From: Thiothrix subterranea
GTDB lineage: Bacteria > Pseudomonadota > Gammaproteobacteria > Thiotrichales > Thiotrichaceae
Assembly: GCF_016772315.1 (NCBI RefSeq)
Contig: NZ_CP053482.1
Coordinates: 3,281,501 to 3,345,500 of the forward strand
Length of the DNA stretch: 64,000 nucleotides
Direction of reading: 5' to 3'
Below the pieces are notes generated by a model that saw only the letters and a list, made by a program, of their open reading frames with translations, was not told the origin of the DNA and ran no database searches. Within the stretch, counting starts at the first letter, position 1. Every line of letters begins with the position of its first letter. Shown here piece after piece: positions 29,469 to 38,400 of the stretch. A program made the position numbers and the translations under genes.

Positions 29469-29837
29469 ATGCGAATCTTCAAAAACACATGGTTCACCCG
29501 TTTTGCCAAACGCGAAAAAATCAGTGATGACGCATTGTGCAAAGCTATCGCTGAAGCAGAGCGGGGAGTTGTCGCCGCTGACCTTGGTGGGCATATAATC
29601 AAGCAACGGGTTGCCCGTCCCGGACAAGGTAAATCGGGTGGATACCGTACCATTGTCATTTTTCAGCAAGGCGACAAGTCATTCTTTGTGTATGGTTTCG
29701 CCAAGAGTGACCGGGCAAATATTGATAAAGCAGAACTGGAAGCGTTCCGACAAGCAGCAGTACATTTGCTGGCACTGGATGAAGAGCAATTGGAGACGTT
29801 GTTGGAAAACGGCGCATTAACCGAGGTGACACCATGA
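29469..29837 (+). CDS. RelE/ParE-family toxin
   Basis: 122 aa. MRIFKNTWFTRFAKREKISDDAL, GHIIKQRVARPGQGKSGGYRTIVIF and FVYGFAKSDRANI match the RelE-like group (COG4737 type) that is paired with a downstream XRE antitoxin. These are usually ribosome-dependent mRNA interferases. It overlaps the antitoxin by four bases (ATGA). Confidence 0.88.
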   Translation: MRIFKNTWFTRFAKREKISDDALCKAIAEAERGVVAADLGGHIIKQRVARPGQGKSGGYRTIVIFQQGDKSFFVYGFAKSDRANIDKAELEAFRQAAVHLLALDEEQLETLLENGALTEVTP

Positions 29838-30157
29838 AAGATGAGCAACATTACAAATCTGATGCATTTGCAGCGATTCATGAAACGATGGATGCGCTTT
29901 ATCAGGTGGGGGCTATCAACAAAAAAACCATGCGGGAGTTTGATGCTGCTTGTTTAGCACCTATCAGTGACATGCCCCCTCAAACCATTCGTGAATTGCG
30001 GGAACGGGAGCATGTGTCACAACCTGTGTTTGCAGCTTATTTGAATATCTCCCGTAATCTGGTTTCAGACTGGGAACGGGGGGTAAAAAAACCCGGTGGG
30101 CCAGCTTTGCGTCTGCTGGGGATTGTGCAGAAGCATGGTTTAACGGCGTTGATTTGA
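29834..30157 (+). CDS. XRE-family antitoxin/repressor
   Basis: 107 aa. The C-terminal helix-turn-helix (TIRELREREHVSQPVFAAYL, NISRNLVSDWERGVKKPGG) is typical of the NadS/HigA-like antitoxins partnered with RelE toxins. The N-terminal 50 residues should neutralise the toxin. Probably represses its own promoter at 29424. Confidence 0.88.
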   Translation: MKDEQHYKSDAFAAIHETMDALYQVGAINKKTMREFDAACLAPISDMPPQTIRELREREHVSQPVFAAYLNISRNLVSDWERGVKKPGGPALRLLGIVQKHGLTALI

Positions 30158-30241
30158 TACAACCTAACCCCGAATTCAATGGATTACATTGAAATTCATC
30201 CATCGTTACCGCTACGCTTTCTTATAAATGGCGGCGTAGCA

Positions 30242-30741
30242 TCATAACCAGCCAATCAACCAAGCTGGAACAAACCGCCCCAACTCCAGCGGATACCACT
30301 CATTTGCCAGATACAGCACAAATGAATAGCCTAGCAGGATAAAACTCACCACTCTTGCCGTATGCCAGCGTTCCAAACGGTGGGCGCGTTGCAAAAATAG
30401 ATTCCGCCGTTCTTTTGTTAGTCCATCCAGAGCATCTTCTTCTTCAAGTACTTTTTTGTGCATGATTTGAAGTCGATCAGATAGCCACCACATGATTATG
30501 CTGAGTCCGCAGACCAGCCATAAAGCCCAATGGCGTAAACCCGGTGGCGGAGGTGCAATGGTTAATAGTTTATCCAGCAACTTGGAAAGAGTATCGCCAC
30601 CTAATTCTGCCCAAGATTTAATGTCTTCTGGTGAAAAGTATCCTGAACTCAGCCATAACATCACGACAACCGCTAATAATGGCAACCATTTTCCCAATCC
30701 ATTTATCCGAATGGCGGCAATATCACGCACTTCCCCTAAAC
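30242..30741 (-). pseudogene. C-terminal part of the IS-split caspase-like membrane protein
   Basis: Reads EVRDIAAIRINGLGKWLP... with three membrane helices (WLPLLAVVVMLWLSSGYF, WALWLVCGLSIIMWWL, VVSFILLGYSFVLYL). It joins in frame to the N-terminal part at 32148-33801 once the IS50-like element and one copy of its 9-bp duplication are removed. The rejoined gene is 2145 bases, exactly 715 codons. On its own this piece has only an accidental ATG (30730). Confidence 0.88.
30733..30741. repeat. Target site duplication, left copy
   Basis: CCCCTAAAC at 30733-30741 is repeated exactly at 32148-32156, on either side of the IS50-like element. Nine bases is the duplication length of IS50/Tn5-type elements. 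Confidence 0.92.
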
Positions 30742-32147
30742 CATCTCCTTATACACAAGTTCCCAAGCTGATGTAAGATAAGCAATTTTCACTCATGAAC
30801 TGGTCATCTACCGAACTCACCGATCTTGATTTGGGAGACAAGCGTCTCGAAACACGAGCCGCTCATATCCTCAAAGCCATGCTGAAAGCCCCCCAGTCCA
30901 GCATCCCTAAGGCTTGCCAAAGTTGGTCAAGCACCTTGGCGACGTACCGTTTCTTCTGGAATGAAGCGGTGAGCCATGATGCTTTGATGGCATCCCACTT
31001 TGAAGCGACAGAGTGCCGAATTCGTCAACAAGATTCGCGGATTATCCTGTGTATTCAAGATACGACCGAACTGGACTTCAATGGACAGGAAACCGAGGGT
31101 TTAGGGCGGTTATCCTACGACAAGCAACGCGGGATGTACCTGCATCCGACCTTGTGTATCACCCCAGAACGTTTGCCGTTGGGCATCACCGATACGTGGA
31201 TGTGGTCACGGGGATTGAGCAAAGCTGCCGACCAAGCCAACCCCAGCATCAAAGAAAGCCGCCGTTGGATTGAAGGGTATGAGCGAGTAGCCGAACTGGC
31301 GGCACGCTGCCCTGAACACCGCCTCATCTATGCGGGCGACCGTGAAAGCGACTTTTACGACTTACTCAAACGGGCGCAAGCCTTGGATTACCCGGCTGAC
31401 CTGCTGATACGGGCGCAACATAACCGCGCCTTGGGGGATGACCTCAAACTGTGGGACGCCATTGATCAACAAAAGGCGTTGACCCGTATCACCTTTACCA
31501 AACCGCGCAAGCAGGGTGAAAAGCCCCGTAAAGTGGTACAAGAAATCAAGGTGTTACGTTATACCTTGCGTCCCAAGAGTAAGCATCCGATGCTATTAAC
31601 CTTAGTTCAAGCCAAAGAAATCAACCCACCCGCCGGAAAATCGCCCCTCATTTGGCGTTTAGTCACCAACCGTTGTGTGGAGACCGCTGATGCTGCCTGT
31701 GAACTCATCGACTGGTATCGAGCGCGTTGGGAAATCGAAATGTTTTTTGATGTCCTGAAAGTTGGTTGTCGCATCGAAAAACTGCAACTGGACACCAAAG
31801 AGCGCATCGAAAAAGCCCTCGCGCTCTACATCATGGTGGCCTGGCGGATTATGTTTCTGATGCGCTTGGGGCGTACCTGCCCAGAACTTCCGGCTGATCT
31901 GGTGTTTGACCCGCTGGAATGGAAAGTATCCTTCCGGCTCGGCAAAAAAGCACTACCCGATGGCATACCCACCCTTAATCAAGTGATCCGCAATCTGGCA
32001 GAACTGGGGGGCTTTTTGGGCAGAAAATCCGATGGCGAACCGGGGGCTAAAAGTATCTGGCTTGGCTACTCAAGGGTGCTGGACTGCATTTATGGCATTC
32101 AGATGGCTAGTGAGTTGGGAATGGATTGATTTGTGTATAAGGAGATG
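30742..32147 (+). mobile_element. IS4-family (IS50/Tn5-like) insertion sequence, 1406 bp
   Basis: Terminal inverted repeats CATCTCCTTATACACAA at 30742-30758 and its complement at 32131-32147. The CTTATACACAA core equals that of the Tn5 outer end. Flanked by the 9-bp duplication CCCCTAAAC (30733-30741, 32148-32156). Inserted opposite to the caspase gene, which it splits. Confidence 0.95.
30795..32129 (+). CDS. IS4-family transposase
   Basis: 444 aa, similar to Tn5 transposase in layout. Catalytic D in CIQDTTELDF, D in YAGDRESDFYDLL and E in the YREK-like YRARWEIEMFFDVLK. The N-terminus (DLGDKRLETRAAHIL, ATYRFFWNEAVSHDALM) fits the IS50 group. Intact, so the element may be mobile. Confidence 0.95.
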   Translation: MNWSSTELTDLDLGDKRLETRAAHILKAMLKAPQSSIPKACQSWSSTLATYRFFWNEAVSHDALMASHFEATECRIRQQDSRIILCIQDTTELDFNGQETEGLGRLSYDKQRGMYLHPTLCITPERLPLGITDTWMWSRGLSKAADQANPSIKESRRWIEGYERVAELAARCPEHRLIYAGDRESDFYDLLKRAQALDYPADLLIRAQHNRALGDDLKLWDAIDQQKALTRITFTKPRKQGEKPRKVVQEIKVLRYTLRPKSKHPMLLTLVQAKEINPPAGKSPLIWRLVTNRCVETADAACELIDWYRARWEIEMFFDVLKVGCRIEKLQLDTKERIEKALALYIMVAWRIMFLMRLGRTCPELPADLVFDPLEWKVSFRLGKKALPDGIPTLNQVIRNLAELGGFLGRKSDGEPGAKSIWLGYSRVLDCIYGIQMASELGMD

Positions 32148-32156
32148 CCCCTAAAC
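32148..32156. repeat. Target site duplication, right copy
   Basis: CCCCTAAAC, identical to 30733-30741; see the IS50-like element. Confidence 0.92.
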
Positions 32157-33801
32157 TCTTCTCCTCAAACGGTGAACGCAACAGCAACGCCAGCGGAAAC
32201 CACAGCCACAACGTCGCCTTCAAACTCCACCGCCACATCATCGCAGGCAGATACAAAACCGGTGGAAAAAAGAGGACATTAATCCAACGGTCTTCATCCT
32301 TGTGGGAGTGTATCTGGCTGAAATAACCACGGATGGTTAGGTTATCAGCGTCAACCTCCGTAGCACCGGGCAACAATTCTGGCAAATGGGTAAAGTCCAC
32401 CACAGCAACTGTTTCCCGCCAATTATTCGCCAGATGCCTTAAGCCCGCAACAGGACGTAAGCCAGTGGCAACAATACGGATGAATAAGCTACGCAGCCAA
32501 ATACCAAACTCCACTGCAAAAACCGCTATCACAAACGCCATCACCCACGCAGCAAAAAAATCCGCCGACGCAAATGCAAACGCCATCGCACCTACAAGCA
32601 CAAGCATCAATACCCCCGCACCTGCTCCTGTAAACTTCCCCGTATTTATATCCATAAACACAATATCAACTGCAACTGCCCCAGTACTCGCTCCTACCCC
32701 TAACGCAAAAGCTCGCCAGAATAGTTCTGAATACTCATGACCGGGCAGCCATAAGACCGCCAACCACCACGTCAACAGACCTATGGTAATGGGTACGGCA
32801 ATGATGAACATCTTTTTAGTGGTAGAAAGGTCACTCCATTTTTTATCCCGTTTTTCCCAATAGCTGCGAAACCATTTCACGCCTAAAGCTTTGGATTCGG
32901 GGGAGCGGAGCAGGATGATGGGTGCGGCGACCGCGCTGATGAGTAACCACCATTGATGCTCGAAGTGGAAGGCAAGCCAGCCGTACAAGCCGAGAGCGAA
33001 GAAGGTTTCGAGTACGGACAGCACCGATATTTGTCCAGCAGCGATGGATTCGTCGGTGGAATGCCTAACCCAGCCACGGGCAGGCTTGCGCAGTGAGGAC
33101 GACTCCCGCACTACTTCACCATTGAGCTGTGTCAGCGTGAACGGGGTATCACTCCAACGGCACAACACCTGTTGCGGTAAGTTATGGCGTTGTTGCTCAA
33201 GTTCATTGATGAAATGTTTTACCTGAATTTCCTGACAGTCTGCACTGGGAGTCAACGCCTTGCACAGTATATCCGTCAGCAAGCTATTCCCATCCGCTCT
33301 AGCAAGTGCTTCACCCTCCGCATGTGAAGCCGCCACCACACAAAAACCCCTTTCACCCAAATCGGTAAATTTCAACACCTCGCCACTGTGGCAACAGTCT
33401 AACCAGATGCAGACATTCTTTACCGCACTCGTCTTTACTAACTCCGCCAGCCACGGTATAGCGATTGCCAAACGCTCATCGCTAGTGGACAGATAGACCA
33501 CTTGCCCCCGCTCACTGACCCCATGCCCAGAAAAATAGAATACCGCCAAATCCACCTCTTCATCGGTGGATGGACTCAACACTTCGCATAATTTGGCTTG
33601 CAAGTCGTGCGCATAGACTTTGCCAGAACTGCCCACCTCGCCATCCGCTAACGGCAATGGATACAGCATGTCAAAATCACCGTATTCGGATAACACCTTG
33701 TAAACCCGTTGGGCATCGTTTACGGGCGCAGAAAGGCTATGCAGCCCAGTACGGGATTCATACTGGCTGACACCAACAATTAGGGCGATACGGCGCGACA
33801 T
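32148..33801 (-). pseudogene. N-terminal part of caspase-like (C14) membrane protein, split by IS
   Basis: Caspase-fold protease domain at residues 1-220: catalytic His93 in FYFSGHGVSE and Cys137 in WLDCCHSG. After a linker there are six or more membrane helices from about residue 285. The gene continues at 30242-30732; intact length would be 714 aa. Start ATG 33801 (MSRRIALIVGVSQYE) is the family-like N-terminus; the open frame to 33891 crosses the divergent promoter. It faces away from the Trypco1-JetD-SNF2 operon with 71 bases between starts. Caspase-like proteases are common effectors of conflict systems. The split form still encodes the whole protease domain with a foreign tail ending near 32107. 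Confidence 0.88.
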
Positions 33802-33872
33802 AAGCGAGTTCTCTGTAGCAGCAAACGCCCCTATGGTAGTATGAAAACTCCACACGACAAAAGGTAAACCGC

Positions 33873-34253
33873 ATGGCAACGCTGAAAGCAATGGAACTGG
33901 AAAACGGGCAATGGGTATACGTGCAAGTGAATGAAAACATCACCTTTGCCGATACCCCAGCCGAAACACAACCCGTCACACGCGGCGGCGGTTTTGAACG
34001 CAAAGGCGACACCACCAGAGGTTTGGCAACCCAAGCCCATAAAGCCGTAGACAAACTCGGCGATGTAATCCGCGCCATGTCCGACACTGCCGCCAAAGCC
34101 CTGCAAGATTCCGCCTTCGGCAATGTGGACAAGGTAACGCTGGAGTTCGGCATTACCCTTGGTGGTGAAGCTGGCATTCCCTTCATCACCAGTGGCAAAG
34201 CCGAAGGCTCAGTCAATGTGACCGTGGAGTTTTCCCCGAAGAAAGACGCATAA
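33873..34253 (+). CDS. Trypco1 (CU044_2847-type) domain protein
   Basis: 126 aa, single domain without membrane or signal segments. The C-terminal pattern KVTLEFGITLGGEAGIPFITSGKAEGSVNVTVEF fits the Trypco1/CU044_2847 family (text split here: EFGITLGGEAG is the core). That domain co-occurs with trypsin- or caspase-like proteases in prokaryotic conflict systems, and a caspase gene is divergent 71 bases away. First gene of a tight operon: the next starts 8 bases downstream. Likely a cofactor or peptide-type adaptor or substrate; the exact role is unknown. Confidence 0.7.
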   Translation: MATLKAMELENGQWVYVQVNENITFADTPAETQPVTRGGGFERKGDTTRGLATQAHKAVDKLGDVIRAMSDTAAKALQDSAFGNVDKVTLEFGITLGGEAGIPFITSGKAEGSVNVTVEFSPKKDA

Positions 34254-34261
34254 TTGCTGAC

Positions 34262-35458
34262 ATGATCACCCCCGCCGACATCCGCACCAAAGCCCAAAAA
34301 CTCTGGGACAGCGGGCGCATCCTACAAGACGCATGGGCAGCGGGCGAGCTGTTCCCGTGGGAAATCCCCTTCCGCAAGCCAAACGCCAGCGCACAGATGG
34401 AACAGTTCGCCCAAGTGCGCGGCTGGATCACCACCCTCAAACAAGCCAGCGTTGAGGCAAAAGGCTACGGCTACCGCATCAGCTACCGCGAAGTGCAACA
34501 CCGCCAACTCGGCGCACAACTGTTGCCGGATACAATCAGCTTCGACACCCGCGATGACTTGCTGCGCTTCATCCAGAAAAAACAGGCATTCCCAACCCTG
34601 TACCAAACCGGGCTAGAAACCGCCGCCGAATTCCCAGTCCTACGCGCATGGCTGCTGAAATACCCCACCAAACTGATGGAACACGCATCAGTCTGGTCTG
34701 CCTTACTCGCAGTATGCCGCTATTTCCTGCACCATCCGCGCCCTGAGCGTTACCTGCGCGAACTCGATATTCCCGGCGTGGACAGCAAATTCATCGGGCA
34801 ACACAAAGCCATTTTGAGCGAATTGCTGGATGCCGTGCTGCCAGAATCAGCCATCGACCCCGATAGTACGGGGCTGCGCCAATACGGTTTCGAGCGCCGT
34901 TATGGCTTGAAATACGACGAACCGCTGTTACGCCTGCGCTTGCTGGATACCGCCCTCAGCCCCGTTGCAGGCATAACCGATGTTAGCCTGCCGTTATCGC
35001 AACTGGCGCAATGGGAAATCCCTTGCCAGCGCGTGTTTGTCACCGAAAACAAAACCAACGGCCTGAGTTTTCCCGACAACGCGCAAGCCATCGTGATTTT
35101 CGGCCTTGGCTACGGCGTGGATGCTTTGGCAGAAATCCCTTGGCTGCATACCCGTCCGCTGATTTACTGGGGCGACCTCGACACCCACGGCTTCTCGATC
35201 CTGTCGCGGATGCGCCGCCATTTTCCGCACACCCAATCCCTGCTGATGGATACGCAAACCTTGCAGCAATACGCGCATTTATGCGTCGAAGAGCCGGAAA
35301 ACGCCCGCTGTGCTGATATACTCCAGCATTTGCAGCCGGAAGAAGTCGCCGTTTACCAGCACTTGCAACAAACCCACCAGCGGCTGGAACAGGAACGCAT
35401 CCCGATGGCTTATCTCCAACAACAATTGACCCAGTTGACACATGACTTCGATATTTGA
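34262..35458 (+). CDS. JetD-like nuclease subunit (DUF3322-DUF2220)
   Basis: 398 aa. The N-terminal DUF3322 region has YLRELDIPGVDSKFIGQHK (about 164-182). The C-terminal DUF2220 TOPRIM-like region has E262 (VTENKTN) and D305/D307 (YWGDLDTHGF), the expected metal-binding acids. JetD is the nuclease of Wadjet, where the SMC-type JetABC motor delivers circular DNA to it. No jetA, jetB or jetC is present; instead the gene overlaps an SNF2 helicase gene by 17 bases. GC-rich like the core genome, unlike the AT-rich islands elsewhere in the window. Confidence 0.85.
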   Translation: MITPADIRTKAQKLWDSGRILQDAWAAGELFPWEIPFRKPNASAQMEQFAQVRGWITTLKQASVEAKGYGYRISYREVQHRQLGAQLLPDTISFDTRDDLLRFIQKKQAFPTLYQTGLETAAEFPVLRAWLLKYPTKLMEHASVWSALLAVCRYFLHHPRPERYLRELDIPGVDSKFIGQHKAILSELLDAVLPESAIDPDSTGLRQYGFERRYGLKYDEPLLRLRLLDTALSPVAGITDVSLPLSQLAQWEIPCQRVFVTENKTNGLSFPDNAQAIVIFGLGYGVDALAEIPWLHTRPLIYWGDLDTHGFSILSRMRRHFPHTQSLLMDTQTLQQYAHLCVEEPENARCADILQHLQPEEVAVYQHLQQTHQRLEQERIPMAYLQQQLTQLTHDFDI

Positions 35459-38400
35459 CGAACAAAAATTTCTCCAGCTCACCGAAAGCACCCAGCAGTT
35501 GCTGGAATTCATGTCCATTATCTATGCACCGATAGCGGCTACGCCGTTGTCAAAACTTTCCCCAGTGGCGGTGGATGTCAAAGTATTACGCCCCTTGTTG
35601 AACGATCTGGTCAACCTCGGTTTTCTGACGGTCAATAGCGTTAATTATTACGCTTGTGTGGATGAAATTCGTGACGAATTGACCCGTCGTAGCTTGCGTG
35701 AAGGGCGTTTTGTCAACTGGGCAAACATCGTCGTGGAAAATCTCAGTCCCGAAGCCCCGCGTCATGCCTATGCTCATGAGTTCTGGGCAGATGTGAACCA
35801 TGCCTTGCGTGATTTACGTCTACAGGTATTGCTGGGAAATAATGGTCAATGGCTGGCGAAACTGCTGGAACATGCCAACCGACAGTACGCGAGTAACGCA
35901 AAATTTCGCCCACATCCGTGGTTCACGCTGTGGGGAAACACGCTTGATCCCGCGTGGCTACCGTTTATTCCTGAAACCATTTTCCTGCAATTTATCGCCC
36001 CGATTTATTTATCAGTGGCTGACAAGAATAACGAGAATGCCAGCCCACTTTGGGCGCATTGCCAGCAACTGCTGCAAGCCGAACAGATGGATACCAGCGC
36101 ACTCTGGACAGTGTTTGGTGGCACGTATTATTGGCAATTGTTCCAGCGCCAACAATGGGCAAGCCCTTTAGCGGCACAACCGCCAGCCGATAGCGGGGTG
36201 CGTTTGGAATACTGGCATCTGTTTGCTTCGGCGCAAGCACTTTCCCAAGGCAAGCGCGATGAAGCTATCAGTCTGTATCAAACGGGATTGAAACTGCTAC
36301 GCAAGCGTCAAAACAGCCGCAAGGCGTTGTACGGCACACCATTGGAAGTCGTGTATGTCCTCGCGCTCTTGCTGGATGGCTCAGATAAATCTATCAAAGA
36401 AGTTCCGGCCTATTTCAGAGAGTTTAGCGCACATAATGAAAGCTATCAGGCACTTGCGTATTTTGCCAATTCGCGCCTGCTGGGTAAGTCGGAGGCACTG
36501 GATAATGACGTGGAAGCTTGGCAACAAACGCCGCTATCCTTCCTGTTTGCTTTGATCGTGCGCCATTGGTTAGAGCAAACCATCCCCAGCGCATGGTTAG
36601 AAACGGCTGTTATTCGCTATCAGCAGATGGTCAGCATTGGCTATACATGGTTGGCAAACGAATACGCCGCCGCATTAGCGCAACTGCTACCCAGCAAAGA
36701 TAAACGCAAGTCTTACTATGTCGATTTATCTGCTGCCGCGCGCACCGAGGCAGGCACACAACCGCTGATTACCCTGTACCAACCCCAACCCGTGTGGGAA
36801 CGTACCTTGCTGGCTTTGCAGCGTCTGGGTGCAACAGCCCCCAGCAAGTCTGCCGGAACTGCCAAAGTCGGCGCGGAACGGGTCATCTGGGAATTAAGCA
36901 AGCAAAAATACGCTTCCCAAACCGATTATTCCATGCATCCGACCTTACAAAAAGCCACCAAAGCGGGCTGGTCGGCGGGGCGCAATATCGCTCTGAAACG
37001 CCTGGCCACCGAACCGGAAACCGTTGCTGCGTTGACTGATGAAGACCGCCGACTTTGCCAAAGCATCCACCTTTACAGCTATGGCTATTACGAAAAAAGC
37101 TACGAACTGCACATTGCTAATGCGTGGCAGCACCTGATCGGGCATCCGCGTGTATTCTGGGTAGGAGCGACGAATTCCCCGCTCGACATCCAGCAAGGTC
37201 GTGAAGAGCTGCAAATCCTTAAGGAAAAGGGCAAGCTACGCATCAAGCTATTCCCCGAATTACCGCATCCCAGCGACGCATACAAAGCCGACAGCTATTT
37301 TGTGGTGGAAGAAACCACTCTGCAACTCAAGCTCTATAAACTCACCGCCAGCGTGTTGCAATTGCACAGCATTTTGGGCAAGTCCGGCTTGCTTGTCCCC
37401 AACGAAGCGGAAGCGACTGTCCGCCAAACCCTGTCTGCACTTGCGCCGTTGATCACCATTCAGTCCGACATTGCAGGCATGGATAACGCTGAAACGGTCG
37501 AAGCCGATCCGCGTTTGCACATCCACCTATTGCCGTGGGGCGAAGGCTTGCGAATGCTGATGCGTGTGCAACCCTTCGGCAACATTGGCCCAATCTTTCC
37601 ACCGGGCAGTGGGCGCAGCAATGCCATGACCGAAGTTGACCGCAAGCTGCTCAAAACCACCCGCAACCTCAAGCAAGAGCGCAAACAGGCGGACGCTCTG
37701 CTACAAGATTGCCCCGCCTTATCCACTTGGGAAGACTCCAGCGATGACCTGCTGTTGGATGACCCCGAACAATGCCTCGAAGCCCTGCAACAACTCCATG
37801 CCCTCAGCGACAAGGTAACCCTGGCATGGCCGGAAGGCGAAAAGCTGCGCATTACCCAGCAAGTCAGCGGCAACAACCTCTCGCTCAAGATCAAGCAGTC
37901 CGGCGACTGGTTTGACATCGACGGCAAGTTGTACGTTGATGAAAACCTTGTGTTGACCTTGCGCCAATTGCTCGATCTCAGCCAAACCGCGAAAGGGCGT
38001 TTCGTGCAACTGGCAGATGGGCAATTCCTCACCCTGACGCGCCAGTTCCAGAAAAAGCTTGATACCTTACGCGCCTATGCGGAAACCTCCGGCAAACAGG
38101 GTTTGAAAGTCGGCGCACTCGCAGGTATGGCGCTGGAAGATTTCATCGACGAAGCAGGCAAACTTGAAACCGATAAACACTGGAAAGCACAAGTCACCAA
38201 GCTGAAAAACGTGCGTAATAGCCAGCCAGTCGTGCCTGCCAATTTGCAGGCGGATTTGCGCGACTACCAGACGGAGGGTTTCCGCTGGATGATGCGTTTG
38301 GCGGAATGGGGTGTGGGCGGTTGTCTGGCAGATGACATGGGTTTGGGCAAAACTGTGCAGACGCTGGGTCTGCTGCTGGCGCGTGCCGACAAGGGCGCGG

